A stretch of 64,000 bases of DNA, from positions 180,913 to 244,912 of the forward strand of contig NZ_CAKXZS010000001.1 in the NCBI RefSeq assembly GCF_935822925.1. Reading direction: 5' to 3'. Of this stretch, positions 21,044 to 30,299 are shown in pieces. The notes beneath the pieces were generated by a model. It made no database searches, was not told the DNA's origin, and was given only the letters and a program-made list of their open reading frames with translations. The stretch comes from Mesorhizobium ventifaucium (GTDB lineage Bacteria > Pseudomonadota > Alphaproteobacteria > Rhizobiales > Rhizobiaceae). The position numbers were made by a program, and so were the translations under genes. Position 1 is the first letter of the stretch; each line of letters begins with the position of its first letter.

Positions 21044-21247
21044 ATGTCAAACTTAGATGAGATGGTGAAGAAGGTCCGAAAGCTACAACTGCGCGCGGCA
21101 ATTGCTAAGACGAACTTGCGCGACCTTGCCGAGGGTCTTCCGGTGAAATGGACTGAGATAGAGGAAGTGGCCGAGAAAGCGCACGCCGTTTATGCGGAGT
21201 TGCATGGCGCCAGGAGAGAGCTCGCGAAAATGAAGATTTTACGATGA
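21044..21247 (+). CDS. DUF683 family nif-associated small protein
   Basis: 67 residues, almost wholly helical, matching the short CCE_0567/DUF683 proteins found between the DUF269 gene and fdxB in diazotrophs; proposed to aid nitrogenase assembly, mechanism unknown. GAGGAAGG lies three bases before ATG 21044. The stop overlaps the fdxB start (ATGA), showing translational coupling. Intact, unlike its upstream neighbour. Confidence 0.88.
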   Translation: MSNLDEMVKKVRKLQLRAAIAKTNLRDLAEGLPVKWTEIEEVAEKAHAVYAELHGARRELAKMKILR

Positions 21248-21561
21248 GGAGCGCATTCATCACCCGCGACGGCTCGACATGGGTGCCGCAATATCTGACC
21301 GCTATAGATGTCAAGATCTGTATCGGCTGCGGCCGCTGTTTCAAGATCTGCTCGCGCGAGGTCATGCACCTTTACGGCGTAGATGACGCGGGTGAAATCC
21401 TCGGCACCTGCGACGGCGCTGACGACGACTTCGATGGTGAGCTCAATCGCATGATCATGGTGGTGGACCATGCTGGCCGATGTATTGGCTGCGGAGCCTG
21501 CGGCCGTGTCTGCCCCAAGAACTGCCAGACTCATGTCGCGGCCGACCAGGTCTCAGCCTGA
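21244..21561 (+). CDS. fdxB: Ferredoxin III, nif-specific (FdxB)
   Basis: A 105-residue 2[4Fe-4S] ferredoxin, a likely low-potential electron donor in nitrogenase function or cofactor assembly. Cluster motifs are CIGCGRCFKIC and CIGCGACGRVC followed by PKNC, with the long acidic insert between them typical of FdxB. The start overlaps the DUF683 stop. Likely NifA-dependent through the 18914 promoter, since no closer sigma54 site was found. Confidence 0.95.
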   Translation: MRSAFITRDGSTWVPQYLTAIDVKICIGCGRCFKICSREVMHLYGVDDAGEILGTCDGADDDFDGELNRMIMVVDHAGRCIGCGACGRVCPKNCQTHVAADQVSA

Positions 21562-21601
21562 GCTGCATGATTTTACGAGAGAAACATCAGGAGAACGGCA
21601 T

Positions 21602-21856
21602 TTGCGCTTAATCATCTTTTGTCGGCTCCTGGGGATGGTCCTGTGCGGCAACGCTGTGACGGTTTACTTCGCGTTGGACTCCATCCGTCTGGCAGTCTTC
21701 ACGACGCTGGCCTTTTGGCTGGTTCTCCAGGTGGCCTATTTTGCAAACGTTCTATTTCTAATCTGGCGGTCCAGCGGCGTTCGCGGCGAGCAAAGGGCTC
21801 AGCTTTTCGTTAGCTCTCAGAAAGTTCCATTCCGGCCGTCAGATATGATGACGTGA
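21602..21856 (+). CDS. ExoX-like exopolysaccharide production repressor, small membrane protein
   Basis: 84 residues from TTG 21602, chosen because AGGAG lies eight bases upstream and the longer frame to 21470 reads through fdxB. Two hydrophobic segments (about 4-24 and 28-52) and a short polar tail match the ExoX/Psi family that dampens exopolysaccharide synthesis in rhizobia. It follows fdxB by 40 bases on the same strand, so it may be switched on together with nitrogen fixation genes. The TTG start and family call are moderately supported. Confidence 0.7.
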   Translation: MRLIIFCRLLGMVLCGNAVTVYFALDSIRLAVFTTLAFWLVLQVAYFANVLFLIWRSSGVRGEQRAQLFVSSQKVPFRPSDMMT

Positions 21857-22233
21857 AGAATGGATCTTCAGATGTGCGCCAGCGCAATCGAATGCTCGGC
21901 ATAGCGATGCCCCTCCCTTGAGGCGCTCAAGATAAAGCACAGCTCCCTATAAATTCGGGGGCAACCATTATTGAGTTGATCATTGCGTGCGACAATCGGA
22001 TGCGACCACGTTCTGGTGATTATAAGACCATCGAATGCAGTTTCGCTCCATAGCTGCGTTCGCGGCACACCAGCACCCGGGTGCACGCCTCGACTGCGAA
22101 CGAGGCGCCGGATAGCATCAACAGTGGCCTCTTTTGGAAACATCCGAACGCAGCCGGCTCACAGTCAAACGCATCTCTTAGAAGCGCTCGTGCACCGTTA
22201 GTTTCGGGGCAATCACGTACCACTGGAGAAAAT
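21857..22233. other. Gap upstream of acdS
   Basis: About 375 bases. I searched for a NifA site and a -24/-12 element for acdS and found no acceptable match. No gene is supported. Confidence 0.5.
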
Positions 22234-23248
22234 ATGCTGAAACGGTTCGCACGCTACCCGCTCACCTTCGGACCCACCCCCGTCGAGAAGCTCGACCGGC
22301 TCGGCAAGCATCTGGGCGACAAGGTGGAAATCTCGCCAAGCGCGACGACTGCAACTCTGGTCTCGCATTCGGCGGAAACAAGCTGCCGCAAGCTTGAATA
22401 CATCATCCCCGATGCGATCGCGTCAGATGCCGACACGCTCGTCACCGTCGGCGGCGTGCAGTCCAATCACACCCGGATGGTGGCAGCGGTCGCCGCCAAG
22501 GTCGGCATGAAATGCCTCCTGGTTCAGGGGAGCTGGGTTCCACATGACGATGCCGTCTACGACCGGGTCGGCAATATTCTCTTGAGCCGCATCATGGGCG
22601 CAGAGGTGCGCCTCGTCGACGAGGGCTTTGACATCGGCATCCGCCAGAGTTGGGAAAAAGCGCTCTATGATGTCAATGCAAGGGGCGGGAGACCTTATGC
22701 GATACCAGCCGGGGCTTCTGTCCACAGATACGGCGGCCTCGGCTATGTCGGGTTCGCCGAGGAGGTGCGCGCCCAGGAGAAACAGCTTGGGTTTGCCTTC
22801 AACTACATTGTCGTTTGCACGGTCACCGGTTCAACGCATGCCGGCATGCTCGTCGGGTTCGCCCAGGACGGTCGACAGCGCAACGTGATTGGTATCGATG
22901 CCTCTGCCACTCCCGCAAAGACGAAGGCGCAGGTGCTTGGCATTGCCCAACATACAGCAAGGCTCGTCGAGCTCGGAACGGAACTCGTGGAGGATGAAGT
23001 GGTCTTGCTGGAGGACTACGCGTACCCGCGTTATGGCATTCCATCCGAGGAAACCAAAGGAGGCGATCCGTCTGTGCGCGCGGCTCGAGGGCCTAATTAC
23101 CGATCCCATCTATGAGGGCAAATCGATGCACGGAATGATCGACCTTGAGCAGAGAGGCTTCTTTCCAGAGGGGTCAAAGATCCTCTACGCTCATCTCGGC
23201 GGCGCGCCTGCTATCAACGGGTACGGTTACGCCTTCCGCAATGGCTGA
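22234..23248 (+). pseudogene. acdS: 1-aminocyclopropane-1-carboxylate deaminase, frameshifted
   Basis: Most of the PLP enzyme that degrades the ethylene precursor ACC is readable: start [50 protein letters not shown] and C-terminus [18 protein letters not shown] one-base loss near 22333 and a one-base gain near 22393 throw about 17 to 20 codons out of frame, removing the PLP-lysine segment (AFGGNKL can be read only in another frame). A further one-base gain near 23063 shifts the last 60 residues, giving an early stop at 23115. The gene cannot make active enzyme. GGAGA precedes ATG 22234. Confidence 0.9.
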
Positions 23249-24088
23249 CGCGCGACAGATGCGCTGCGCCATGCTGCCGTGTGGTATGCACCAACTGGAA
23301 TTCCCATAAGCTAAGGTGGGAGCGGTTCCGGAAGCGCCGTCGGATGTGCGAGCAGCGATGCCTAACGGCGCGCACTCGACAGCTCTCGGCCCCCGCTCGA
23401 CCGGTAAGCAGCTGCCGCAAGGTCCGGCGTTCGCCGGCCTTTCCATTTTCCATTGTCGAATCCGGAGTGCCCGAACCGGCGCTTGAACTCCTCAGTTGGA
23501 TCGACCTGACGCGCGCCAGCTCCTAGGGTCAATGTGGATGGCATCCAGCGGCAACTCGGCACGCTTCCGCGCAACTGCCTAGCGCAGACTCGCGATCAGT
23601 CCCGTGCCGAAGCAGACGGCACTGGCCTTTTTGATCGTCCTAGCCACCACCATTGCGTTCTTCTGTTCGGGCGTCAGCTCTTCCCTGGGCAACATTTGCG
23701 TAGGCACAGATCACAGTCGCAGCTCTCTGTCAGCATGAGTAAACGGCCCGCAACCGCTATGCCCGCCGTTCCGGGATAGCAACGCCTATCTTCGGTAAGG
23801 CGCCACCGGTTTGATGCTCCAAGGCCATCGCCACGACGTAAAGCCAAGCAGGTTCGTTCCCTGGCATTTTGGGCCAGTGAATTCCCTGCTTCATTGGCGT
23901 CGGCGTCAACCGGAATGGCCAGCCCATGTGGAGGTCTGCCTCGATGCCAGAGCCGATTTGAGGGAGTTCTCGCACAAGCAAATGCGTCAACTACTAGATG
24001 CCGTAGTTTCGGCGTTCAGCCGAAAACCTTAGACAAGATCGCGTCAACCCACTCTCTCATTGACGCTCGGCTAGATCAGGGACTCATC
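23249..24088. other. Long non-coding or decayed region
   Basis: 840 bases with no gene I can support. A minus-strand stretch around 23575-23710 (EELTPEQKNAMVVARTIKK) has protein-like composition but no good start and no recognised family; it may be a relic. Confidence 0.45.
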
Positions 24089-25345
24089 ATGAATACCGAC
24101 GCTTTCGCCACGTATGAATCTAACGTTCGTCGTTATTGCCGGTCGTTTCCGGCAGTCTTTACGAAAGCTCTCGGGGCGACAATCTGGGACGAGTCCGGTA
24201 AACCTCATATCGACTTCATTGTGGGGTCTGGCGCACTCAACTACGGACATAACAACCCCACTATCATTGCCCCAGCAATAGAATATCTGATCGGTGAGAA
24301 CATTCTTCTGTCGCTTGACATGTATACGGCGGCAAAGCGTGACTTCATTGAAGCGTTTGTCGAATCGATCCTAAAGCCCAGAGGCCTTTCCTACAAAATA
24401 CAGTTTCCTGGGCCGACCGGCACAAACGCCAACGAAGCGGCGCTGGCCCTGGCGCGAAAATATACCGGTCGCTCGAGTGTCATGGCCTTCACAAACTCGT
24501 ACCATGGTATGTCGCTTGGGTCCCTGGCGGTGTCGGGCTCGGCGTCTACCCGAGAGCTGGGAGGCGTCGCCCGCCACGATGTGGTCCGTGTCCCTTATGA
24601 CGGCTATGCAAACCAGGGTTTCGATTCTGCGAGTTACATCGACTGCGTTTTGAGCGATCCGGGAAGCGGCATAGAAAGACCTGCCGCAATCATTTTGGAG
24701 CCTATTCAGGCAGAAGGCGGCATGAACACCGCATCCGCAGCTTGGCTCACAGAAATTCAGCGCATCTGCCGCAAGCACGGCATTGTTTTCATCGTTGACG
24801 ACATTCAGGCAGGATCGGGTCGGACCGGTGATTTCTTCTCGTTCGAGTTCGCAAAAATTGAACCGGATATAGTGACTCTTTCCAAGTCCCTAAGCGGTTC
24901 AGGTAGTCCGTTGTCCATTGTTCTGATTCGACCCGACCTGGACATATGGAAAGCCGGAGAACATAGCGGGACCTTCAGAGGCAACAATTTCGCCTTCGTG
25001 ACGGCAGGGGCCATGTGCAAAATGTGGTCGGACGTCCGGTTTACTGCTGGCGTCGAGCGGACAGCGGTCAAGCTGCAAGCGCACCTGGACCGCCTTATCG
25101 CCAAATTTCCCAAGTGCATTGAGCAGAAGCGCGGCCGCGGTCTGATGGCCGGCCTCAAGTGCCGTTCATCGGCCGTTGTGAGCCGTGTGCACGATGTCGC
25201 GTTCGAAAACGGTCTGCTTATCGAATCCTCAGGGCCAGATCGCGACGTAATCAAAGTTCTCCCGCCAATAACCATCACCGATGCCGAGCTCGATCTTGGC
25301 ATCGCCATCCTTGATCACGCACTACAGGAGCAAGACAATGTCTAG
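24089..25345 (+). CDS. Class III aminotransferase, diaminobutyrate--2-oxoglutarate (EctB-like) type
   Basis: A PLP enzyme of 418 residues, the usual length for 2,4-diaminobutyrate aminotransferases, which convert aspartate semialdehyde to diaminobutyrate. Visible: GPTGTNANEAALALAR (about 108-123), LEPIQAEGGMN (203-213), DDIQAGSGRTG (237-247) and PLP lysine K266 in TLSKSLSG. ATG 24089 is preferred over the longer frame to 23894, whose extra part lies in the non-coding gap. Its stop overlaps the next gene by eight bases, so the two act together. The exact amino donor and product are not readable. Confidence 0.88.
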   Translation: MNTDAFATYESNVRRYCRSFPAVFTKALGATIWDESGKPHIDFIVGSGALNYGHNNPTIIAPAIEYLIGENILLSLDMYTAAKRDFIEAFVESILKPRGLSYKIQFPGPTGTNANEAALALARKYTGRSSVMAFTNSYHGMSLGSLAVSGSASTRELGGVARHDVVRVPYDGYANQGFDSASYIDCVLSDPGSGIERPAAIILEPIQAEGGMNTASAAWLTEIQRICRKHGIVFIVDDIQAGSGRTGDFFSFEFAKIEPDIVTLSKSLSGSGSPLSIVLIRPDLDIWKAGEHSGTFRGNNFAFVTAGAMCKMWSDVRFTAGVERTAVKLQAHLDRLIAKFPKCIEQKRGRGLMAGLKCRSSAVVSRVHDVAFENGLLIESSGPDRDVIKVLPPITITDAELDLGIAILDHALQEQDNV

Positions 25346-26177
25346 TCAGATATCTCAAGCGCCGGCCATCTCTCCAGTTTCTATCAGAGAACGCATCGGC
25401 TCGATCAGCACTGCTGACATCATCTCAGTCCTGAAAGGCGAGACCACCGCTCTACACATGAAGCAAGCTTTCAGCACTGAAGTAGCCGAGGAGATCACCA
25501 CAAACTTCACTGGCAGCACCGGTCTCAAGGAGCGAAAAGATGGAGTGCCCGGACAATATGTCGGCGCATCGCACTACAGGAAGGACGCAGCCACGTATTT
25601 CGCAGAGGCCGAAAATGCGCGACCGTACGTCGAGGCCCTGTTCAAGAATTTGGTTGACCCGGTCCGAGCAATATTCGGCGCGTTGAAGCGCGAGCTTCAC
25701 AACCAGGGCATTGAATTGCGACTGGCCCGCTCAGAACACGGTCAGGCCAATGTTTGTCGTGCTATCAGCTGGTCTGGCAGCGGCGCATTTTCCTTGGATC
25801 CCCACGATGATGTCGCTCAAGTCTTGCGTGCTGGCAGTGATTACGAGCTTTCTTCGGTGGCGCACAACACTGTCGCAGCACTCAACTTCTATCCCAGCAT
25901 GCCCGAGGAAGGCGGCAATCTGAGGCTCTGGAGCCATAAGCCGACAGTTGCGGACCGAAAGTCGCAGGGTGTGGAGACCACTGGATATCCCTATTCGGCA
26001 GCTTATCTCGAGCCCGTCCCTTGCCGCGAGTTCCAGCTCAAGGCCGGGGATATCGCCCTAATCGATGGCGGCTTCGTTCACGGGGTTACCGGCCAATCAG
26101 GCAACGGAAAGCGTCGCCTGGTGCTGAACAGCTTTTTCGGGTTTGCGCGGCCAGATCTTGTGCTCTGGTGGACCTGA
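25338..26177 (+). CDS. 2-Oxoglutarate/Fe(II)-dependent oxygenase-like protein
   Basis: 279 residues with a likely double-stranded beta-helix fold. The iron triad is probably H156-x-D158 (DPHDDVAQV) with H248 (GGFVHGVTG), and the 2-oxoglutarate Arg in KRRLVLNS about 12 residues later, with normal spacing for the superfamily. ATG 25338 lies inside the last codons of the aminotransferase gene. Such enzymes hydroxylate or desaturate free or carrier-bound amino acids. The substrate is likely the aminotransferase product or a derivative; this is inference. Confidence 0.75.
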   Translation: MSSQISQAPAISPVSIRERIGSISTADIISVLKGETTALHMKQAFSTEVAEEITTNFTGSTGLKERKDGVPGQYVGASHYRKDAATYFAEAENARPYVEALFKNLVDPVRAIFGALKRELHNQGIELRLARSEHGQANVCRAISWSGSGAFSLDPHDDVAQVLRAGSDYELSSVAHNTVAALNFYPSMPEEGGNLRLWSHKPTVADRKSQGVETTGYPYSAAYLEPVPCREFQLKAGDIALIDGGFVHGVTGQSGNGKRRLVLNSFFGFARPDLVLWWT

Positions 26178-26766
26178 CGTTGGGACGACCGACCGCCGCC
26201 GACACCCACAACATCCGTTCGCAACGCGGAGGTCCCTTCAGGCACAGCCGTTGGGTTGATCCAGAGGCCGACAGTGTCATAAAAAGCGCGCCTCAGATGC
26301 TGCCGGTCTTCCAATTATCTGTCGCGTCCCTGCCTGGTGCGGGTGATCTAGAAGGGGTCGCTCTTGGTGCTTGATCACAGACCCGATATAGGCACTCACC
26401 GTGAGCCATAGGCTGATGTTGCCGGAGACCTTCCTGAAAGTTGGGAGCTCGCAGCGGTCCACTGTTCACGGAGCGCAGCTGAACACACATCGCGAGGTGA
26501 CGTTAAAGCAAAGGAAGAGGCGACGCCAGACGTGAGAGGCAAACGTCTCCTTCTTCGCAGATCTATTGCGCGTCTACGTGCGTCGGTGGGAAGTGCACTG
26601 CTGCTCGCCTTCGACTTTCCGACTGGGCCCAATTAGTGCACCCGCCCGCCGGGCAGATGCAGGTTCAAGAAACTCCTGCCACAATGTTAAAGTGGCCGAT
26701 TGGTGAGAGGGCCTTCTCCGAAAGCATAACGGTCGTGACTTCGGGAGAGTGATTGCGCAAGAGACT
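26178..26766. other. Region without a supportable gene
   Basis: About 590 bases between the oxygenase gene and the LuxR-type gene. Short frames on both strands lack domains; I see nothing identifiable. Confidence 0.45.
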
Positions 26767-27012
26767 TCAGCGCCGATATTCCAAATCGATAATTCCAAGT
26801 TGTAGCGCTTTTATAGCTGCTGTAATTCTGCTACAAGTATCCAGCTTTCTCATTACGTTCTTTACGTGAAAGTTAACAGTGTTTACTGATATACCTAAAA
26901 TTTGTCCAATTTCCCAGGAGGATTTCCCTTTCGCCGTCCACATGATACACTCCTTTTCTCTTGGAGAAAGGGTGGGTGTCTCCTCGAAACCGCTGATCCG
27001 CCGGTGTTCCAC
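26767..27012 (-). CDS. Stand-alone LuxR-type HTH protein
   Basis: 81 residues consisting of a LuxR C-terminal HTH domain: LSPREKECIMWTAKGKSSWEI, GISVNTVNFHVKNVMRKL and an RITAAIKALQLGII end typical of TraR/LuxR quorum-sensing regulators. The start is GTG 27010-27012 with a strong GGAGGAG five bases upstream; an in-frame stop lies about 40 bases further upstream, so no autoinducer-binding domain is attached. It could be a GerE-like small activator, a dominant-negative form, or the translated tail of a truncated luxR gene. No luxI-like gene is nearby. Confidence 0.75.
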   Translation of the reverse strand: MEHRRISGFEETPTLSPREKECIMWTAKGKSSWEIGQILGISVNTVNFHVKNVMRKLDTCSRITAAIKALQLGIIDLEYRR

Positions 27013-27361
27013 AGTCTCTCCTCCGAAGTCGTTTGCAGGATGTTGTCACTGGGCACGAAACTGCCGGGGTGTAAGGCTACGGCTCTGCGCGGCTTCCTGG
27101 GCAGCTCTGAATCGACACACCCCTAGCATCTGATTGCAGTTGGCGAGGTTATTTTAGGCTAAACCTTCGTTTCTTCATTGCTACGCGGGTGAAACATAAG
27201 CAATATTTGGAGTGTATATACTAGTAATTCGTTGTCGCGTGAATTTAATAAATTGTTGAATGTGCTTTGCACATGACGTCAATTATTCGGCCGAAGAGAT
27301 CTAGCCGAGAAGTCAAAATCCCACGGCCTCATCGGCATATCAAAGATATCGTATGGGTTAA
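27013..27361. other. AT-rich intergenic region
   Basis: The part from 27130 to 27360 is clearly richer in A and T than its surroundings and contains a near-palindrome TGTGCTTTGCACA at 27260. It may contain the promoter of the divergent LuxR-type gene. No gene is seen. Confidence 0.5.
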
Positions 27362-27429
27362 TTGGCTCTCAGAGTGGGTCTTGAAACCGACGAGCGGTTC
27401 TTTGTAGCAGTTTCCGCAAATGGAGACGA

Positions 27430-27995
27430 CGATCATGGCCTGAGAGACGTCGATGCGCTGCTCGCAGTCGCGCACCATGCGTCGCCACCTGGCACCCAGC
27501 CGAAGGTGCGTTCGGCCGCCAGCGGCGCGGCAGGACTTGCAAGCGCGCTGTTAGTCGTCGGTTCGGTCGATGATCTGGGTGACGAAGTCGAGATAGGCGG
27601 CCTTACCATGGGCTTGAGCCGATCGCCGCGTCGGCGATCGATACTTGACCCCGGCAAGCGCTTGCGGACGCCGGCGAGTTTGTCCGTGCGCCGGCCATGT
27701 CGGCCGGCGTCAGGTTGAGCATCGAAAGCCGCCCGTCGATATCGACCGCAATCTGGCGCTTGCGGCGGTCGATCTTCTTGCCCGCGCCATACCCTTTGGG
27801 CGCCAGGAGGCCGCCAAATGCCGCGTCAACGGCTTCGTTCAATGGTCGTCGTACCGACCCCAGAGAGGCAGCACGGCGGTCGAGTAGGCGCCCAGGGCTC
27901 GCAAGATCCACAGCAATTGCAACGCCATAACTGGGTGGCGATCCTTGGCGCCTTGGCGCTATCCGGAAAACCGCTCCTGCGACTGGGGATCGCAT
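27430..27995 (-). pseudogene. IS5-family transposase remnant
   Basis: The minus strand reads GYGAGKKIDRRKRQIAVDIDG with LTPADMAGA, the central IS5-type DDE motif, and in another frame a decayed C-terminal GWVPGG/RTFGW segment. Several frameshifts and no intact ends. One of many IS relics between the accessory genes. Confidence 0.6.
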
Positions 27996-28599
27996 ACTGG
28001 ACGTGTAACTCCCGCGCAGGAGATCCGCTTCGGCACCGCGCCTTCAGAACCCTGGCCCGAATAGCTACCGAAGAGGTAATCAGAAGCTTCATCGACGGGC
28101 GCGGCTGGATTCGGTATCCCGCTCGCGGCGGCGCGAGCGCCTAGCACATCGATGGCGGCTTTTTCACGCTGCTGCCGCAGGCGGAACTCCCCACCCGGAC
28201 CTTTCAGGTGTGGTTTCGCGGGCGCTAGACAGTGCCGACTCTGCCCGACAGTCTGGTAGTTTGGGCGATATGCTTCAGTGCTTGAGCGACGACCGTTCAA
28301 AAGAGTACGCCGCATCAGGTCGCGAGTGACCGAATTTCGCTTCCCTTCTCTATCTATCCGACATCGACGCTCGGCTGACTTCGCGGGAAGGGCGGCACGC
28401 CTTGCTGCGTAACTTCGAGTCAGCCGAAACCGGGAATGGTGCCGGCGCGCGCGAGAGTTGCAGTAAATATCCGGTTTTCTCAGGCGTGCGCAAACTCACG
28501 GCGACGATGCGCCTTGAGATCCCAGTCCGATACCAACGACATCGTCACTCAGCAATTGCATCTGCCGCGGACGGAAGCCGATTTCTTCTTCCTTGCAGC

Positions 28600-28900
28600 C
28601 CTTTTGCCCCCTTGGCGGGGTTGGTCGGGCTCGAGGCCGCCGGCGTGCGCGACGCGGTTGAGGCTGCAGGCGCGAGCCTGCTCTACCTGCCGCCCTTTAG
28701 TCCCAAATTCAATCGATTGAGAGCGCCTTCGCCACACTCAAGGCGCTGCTGCGAGCAAAACCGAGAGAATTATCAAGGCTCTGTGCGACGCGGTCGGCGC
28801 GGTCATCGACCTCTCCACCTCAGCCGAATGTGCCAACTACTTCAAAGCCGCAGGATATGAACCGGATTACAGGACATGCTCTAAGCTAGGGACGCGGTAA
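28600..28900 (+). pseudogene. IS630-family transposase C-terminal remnant
   Basis: Reads GVRDAVEAAGASLLYLPPFS followed, after a frameshift near 28710, by SAFATLKALLRAK and SAECANYFKAAGY, the standard C-terminal end of IS630 DDE transposases with its final Asp/Glu region. The upstream part is missing or unrecognisable. The stop is at 28898-28900, about 110 bases before the amidohydrolase gene. Confidence 0.7.
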
Positions 28901-29010
28901 CTCATGATCCATGGAATATCGTGATTAGAGATGGGAGCTCTCCAGAATCTGTATTGGTAGAGTGCGCGTATAAGACGATAGCAATGAGAAAAACCTAGGA
29001 AATAGACCAA

Positions 29011-30198
29011 ATGCGCATCAGGGAAAATAATAGGTTCGGTGTCAAACGATTCCGGGAGCTACAAGCCGAGGCAACTTCCTGGCGTCGTCATCTCCATCGA
29101 AATCCAGAGCTTGGCTATCGGCTTGAAAACACGTCGAAATTCGTGAGGGAAAAATTGGCCTCGTTTGGCATCAATCGTATTGAAACTGGAATTGCTGAAA
29201 CCGGCATCGTCGCTATGATAAAGGGTGAAGGTGGGGACGGGCCCACGATCGGTTTAAGAGCCGACATGGACGCCCTGCCAATAGTTGAAGCTTCGGGCAA
29301 GGCCTGGTCTTCCGAAGTTGGGGGGTATATGCACGGATGCGGCCATGATGGTCACACTGCGATGCTACTTGGAGCGGCCAAGTACCTTTCCCGCATCCGC
29401 CGATTCAAGGGTTCTGTGGCCCTGATTTTCCAGCCCGCTGAGGAAATACTGCCGTCGGGTGCTCAGAAAATGGTCCAAGAAGGGTTCTTGGATATCTTTC
29501 GAATTTCCCAAGTGTTCGGAATGCACAACACACCAGGCATCGAGATCGGGCAATTCGGTATCTGCCATGGCCCAATCCTTTCATCGCTGGATGATTTCGA
29601 CCTGATCGTCAAAGGAAAGGGTGGCCACGCAGCGAAGCCTCATGAAGGAGTTGATCCAATTGTCATCGCGGCCCAGATCATACTGGGTTTCCAAATTTTG
29701 GTGTCGCGACAGACGAATCCAATTGAGGCACTTGTCATCTCCGTTACGAAGATAAACGCAGGGACGGCCTACAATGTCATTCCGGACCAAGTTCATCTGG
29801 CGGGGACGGTCAGGACGTTCTCACCGGGATTGAGGGACTTTGCCGAACGAGAGATCCTGGTATCTTCGAAGGGCATAGCCCGCGGACTTGGTGGTGACGT
29901 CGAGCTGAACTACCGGCGCGACACGCCTGTTACGTTCAATCACCCAACAGAGACCGATCTTGCGATCAGGGCGGCTCGCGCACTCGTAGGCTCTTCATCC
30001 GTGAATACGAAGATGCCCCCCCGTATCTCGTCCGAGGATTTCGCCTACATGCTCGAGGCGAGGCCGGGAGCTATTATCTACATCGGGAATGGGCCCACTG
30101 CGGCCTTGCACAATCCCGCCTATGATTTTGACGACGAGGTTCTTCCCTACGGTATCGGATACTGGGTCAATCTCGTCGAAACGGTTCTGGAACCATAG
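29011..30198 (+). CDS. M20 family amidohydrolase (N-acyl amino acid / hippurate hydrolase type)
   Basis: 395 residues, the normal length of M20D amidohydrolases that cleave N-acyl or conjugated amino acids such as hippurate or IAA-amino acids. Metal-site features: LRADMDALP (82-90), HGCGHDGHTAML (108-119), QPAEE (141-145), H172 and a late His in AALHNPAY. The lid-domain motif GKGGHAAKPHEGVDP is present. AGGAA nine bases before ATG 29011. Flanked by IS relics, so its operon links are unclear, but it is intact. It could release or trim the product of the neighbouring aminotransferase/oxygenase pathway. Confidence 0.9.
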   Translation: MRIRENNRFGVKRFRELQAEATSWRRHLHRNPELGYRLENTSKFVREKLASFGINRIETGIAETGIVAMIKGEGGDGPTIGLRADMDALPIVEASGKAWSSEVGGYMHGCGHDGHTAMLLGAAKYLSRIRRFKGSVALIFQPAEEILPSGAQKMVQEGFLDIFRISQVFGMHNTPGIEIGQFGICHGPILSSLDDFDLIVKGKGGHAAKPHEGVDPIVIAAQIILGFQILVSRQTNPIEALVISVTKINAGTAYNVIPDQVHLAGTVRTFSPGLRDFAEREILVSSKGIARGLGGDVELNYRRDTPVTFNHPTETDLAIRAARALVGSSSVNTKMPPRISSEDFAYMLEARPGAIIYIGNGPTAALHNPAYDFDDEVLPYGIGYWVNLVETVLEP

Positions 30199-30299
30199 TA
30201 CAAAGGCAATTATAGTCTATCTGCACCTTTTGATCTTGCCAAGTGCAATTTCTTTTATCTGAGATATGGTCCGGCCTCCATGGAAGGACAGGCTGATGA

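Noticed and set aside
21857..22233. NifA-type promoter for acdS
   Set aside because: Searched for TGT-N10-ACA and -24/-12 motifs. Best candidates had wrong spacing by one or two bases, so I do not report one.
22081..23115. Treating acdS as an intact 344-codon gene
   Set aside because: The frame is open only because two indels cancel locally and a third gives a false C-terminus; conserved segments are readable only in other frames.
23894..24088. N-terminal extension of the aminotransferase
   Set aside because: The family starts near MNTDAFATYE; the added part has no domain and no ribosome site.
23990..24088. tts-box or nod-box ahead of the aminotransferase
   Set aside because: GTTCAGCCGAAAACC recalls part of a tts box but too few positions match, and no ATC-N9-GAT nod-box core was found.
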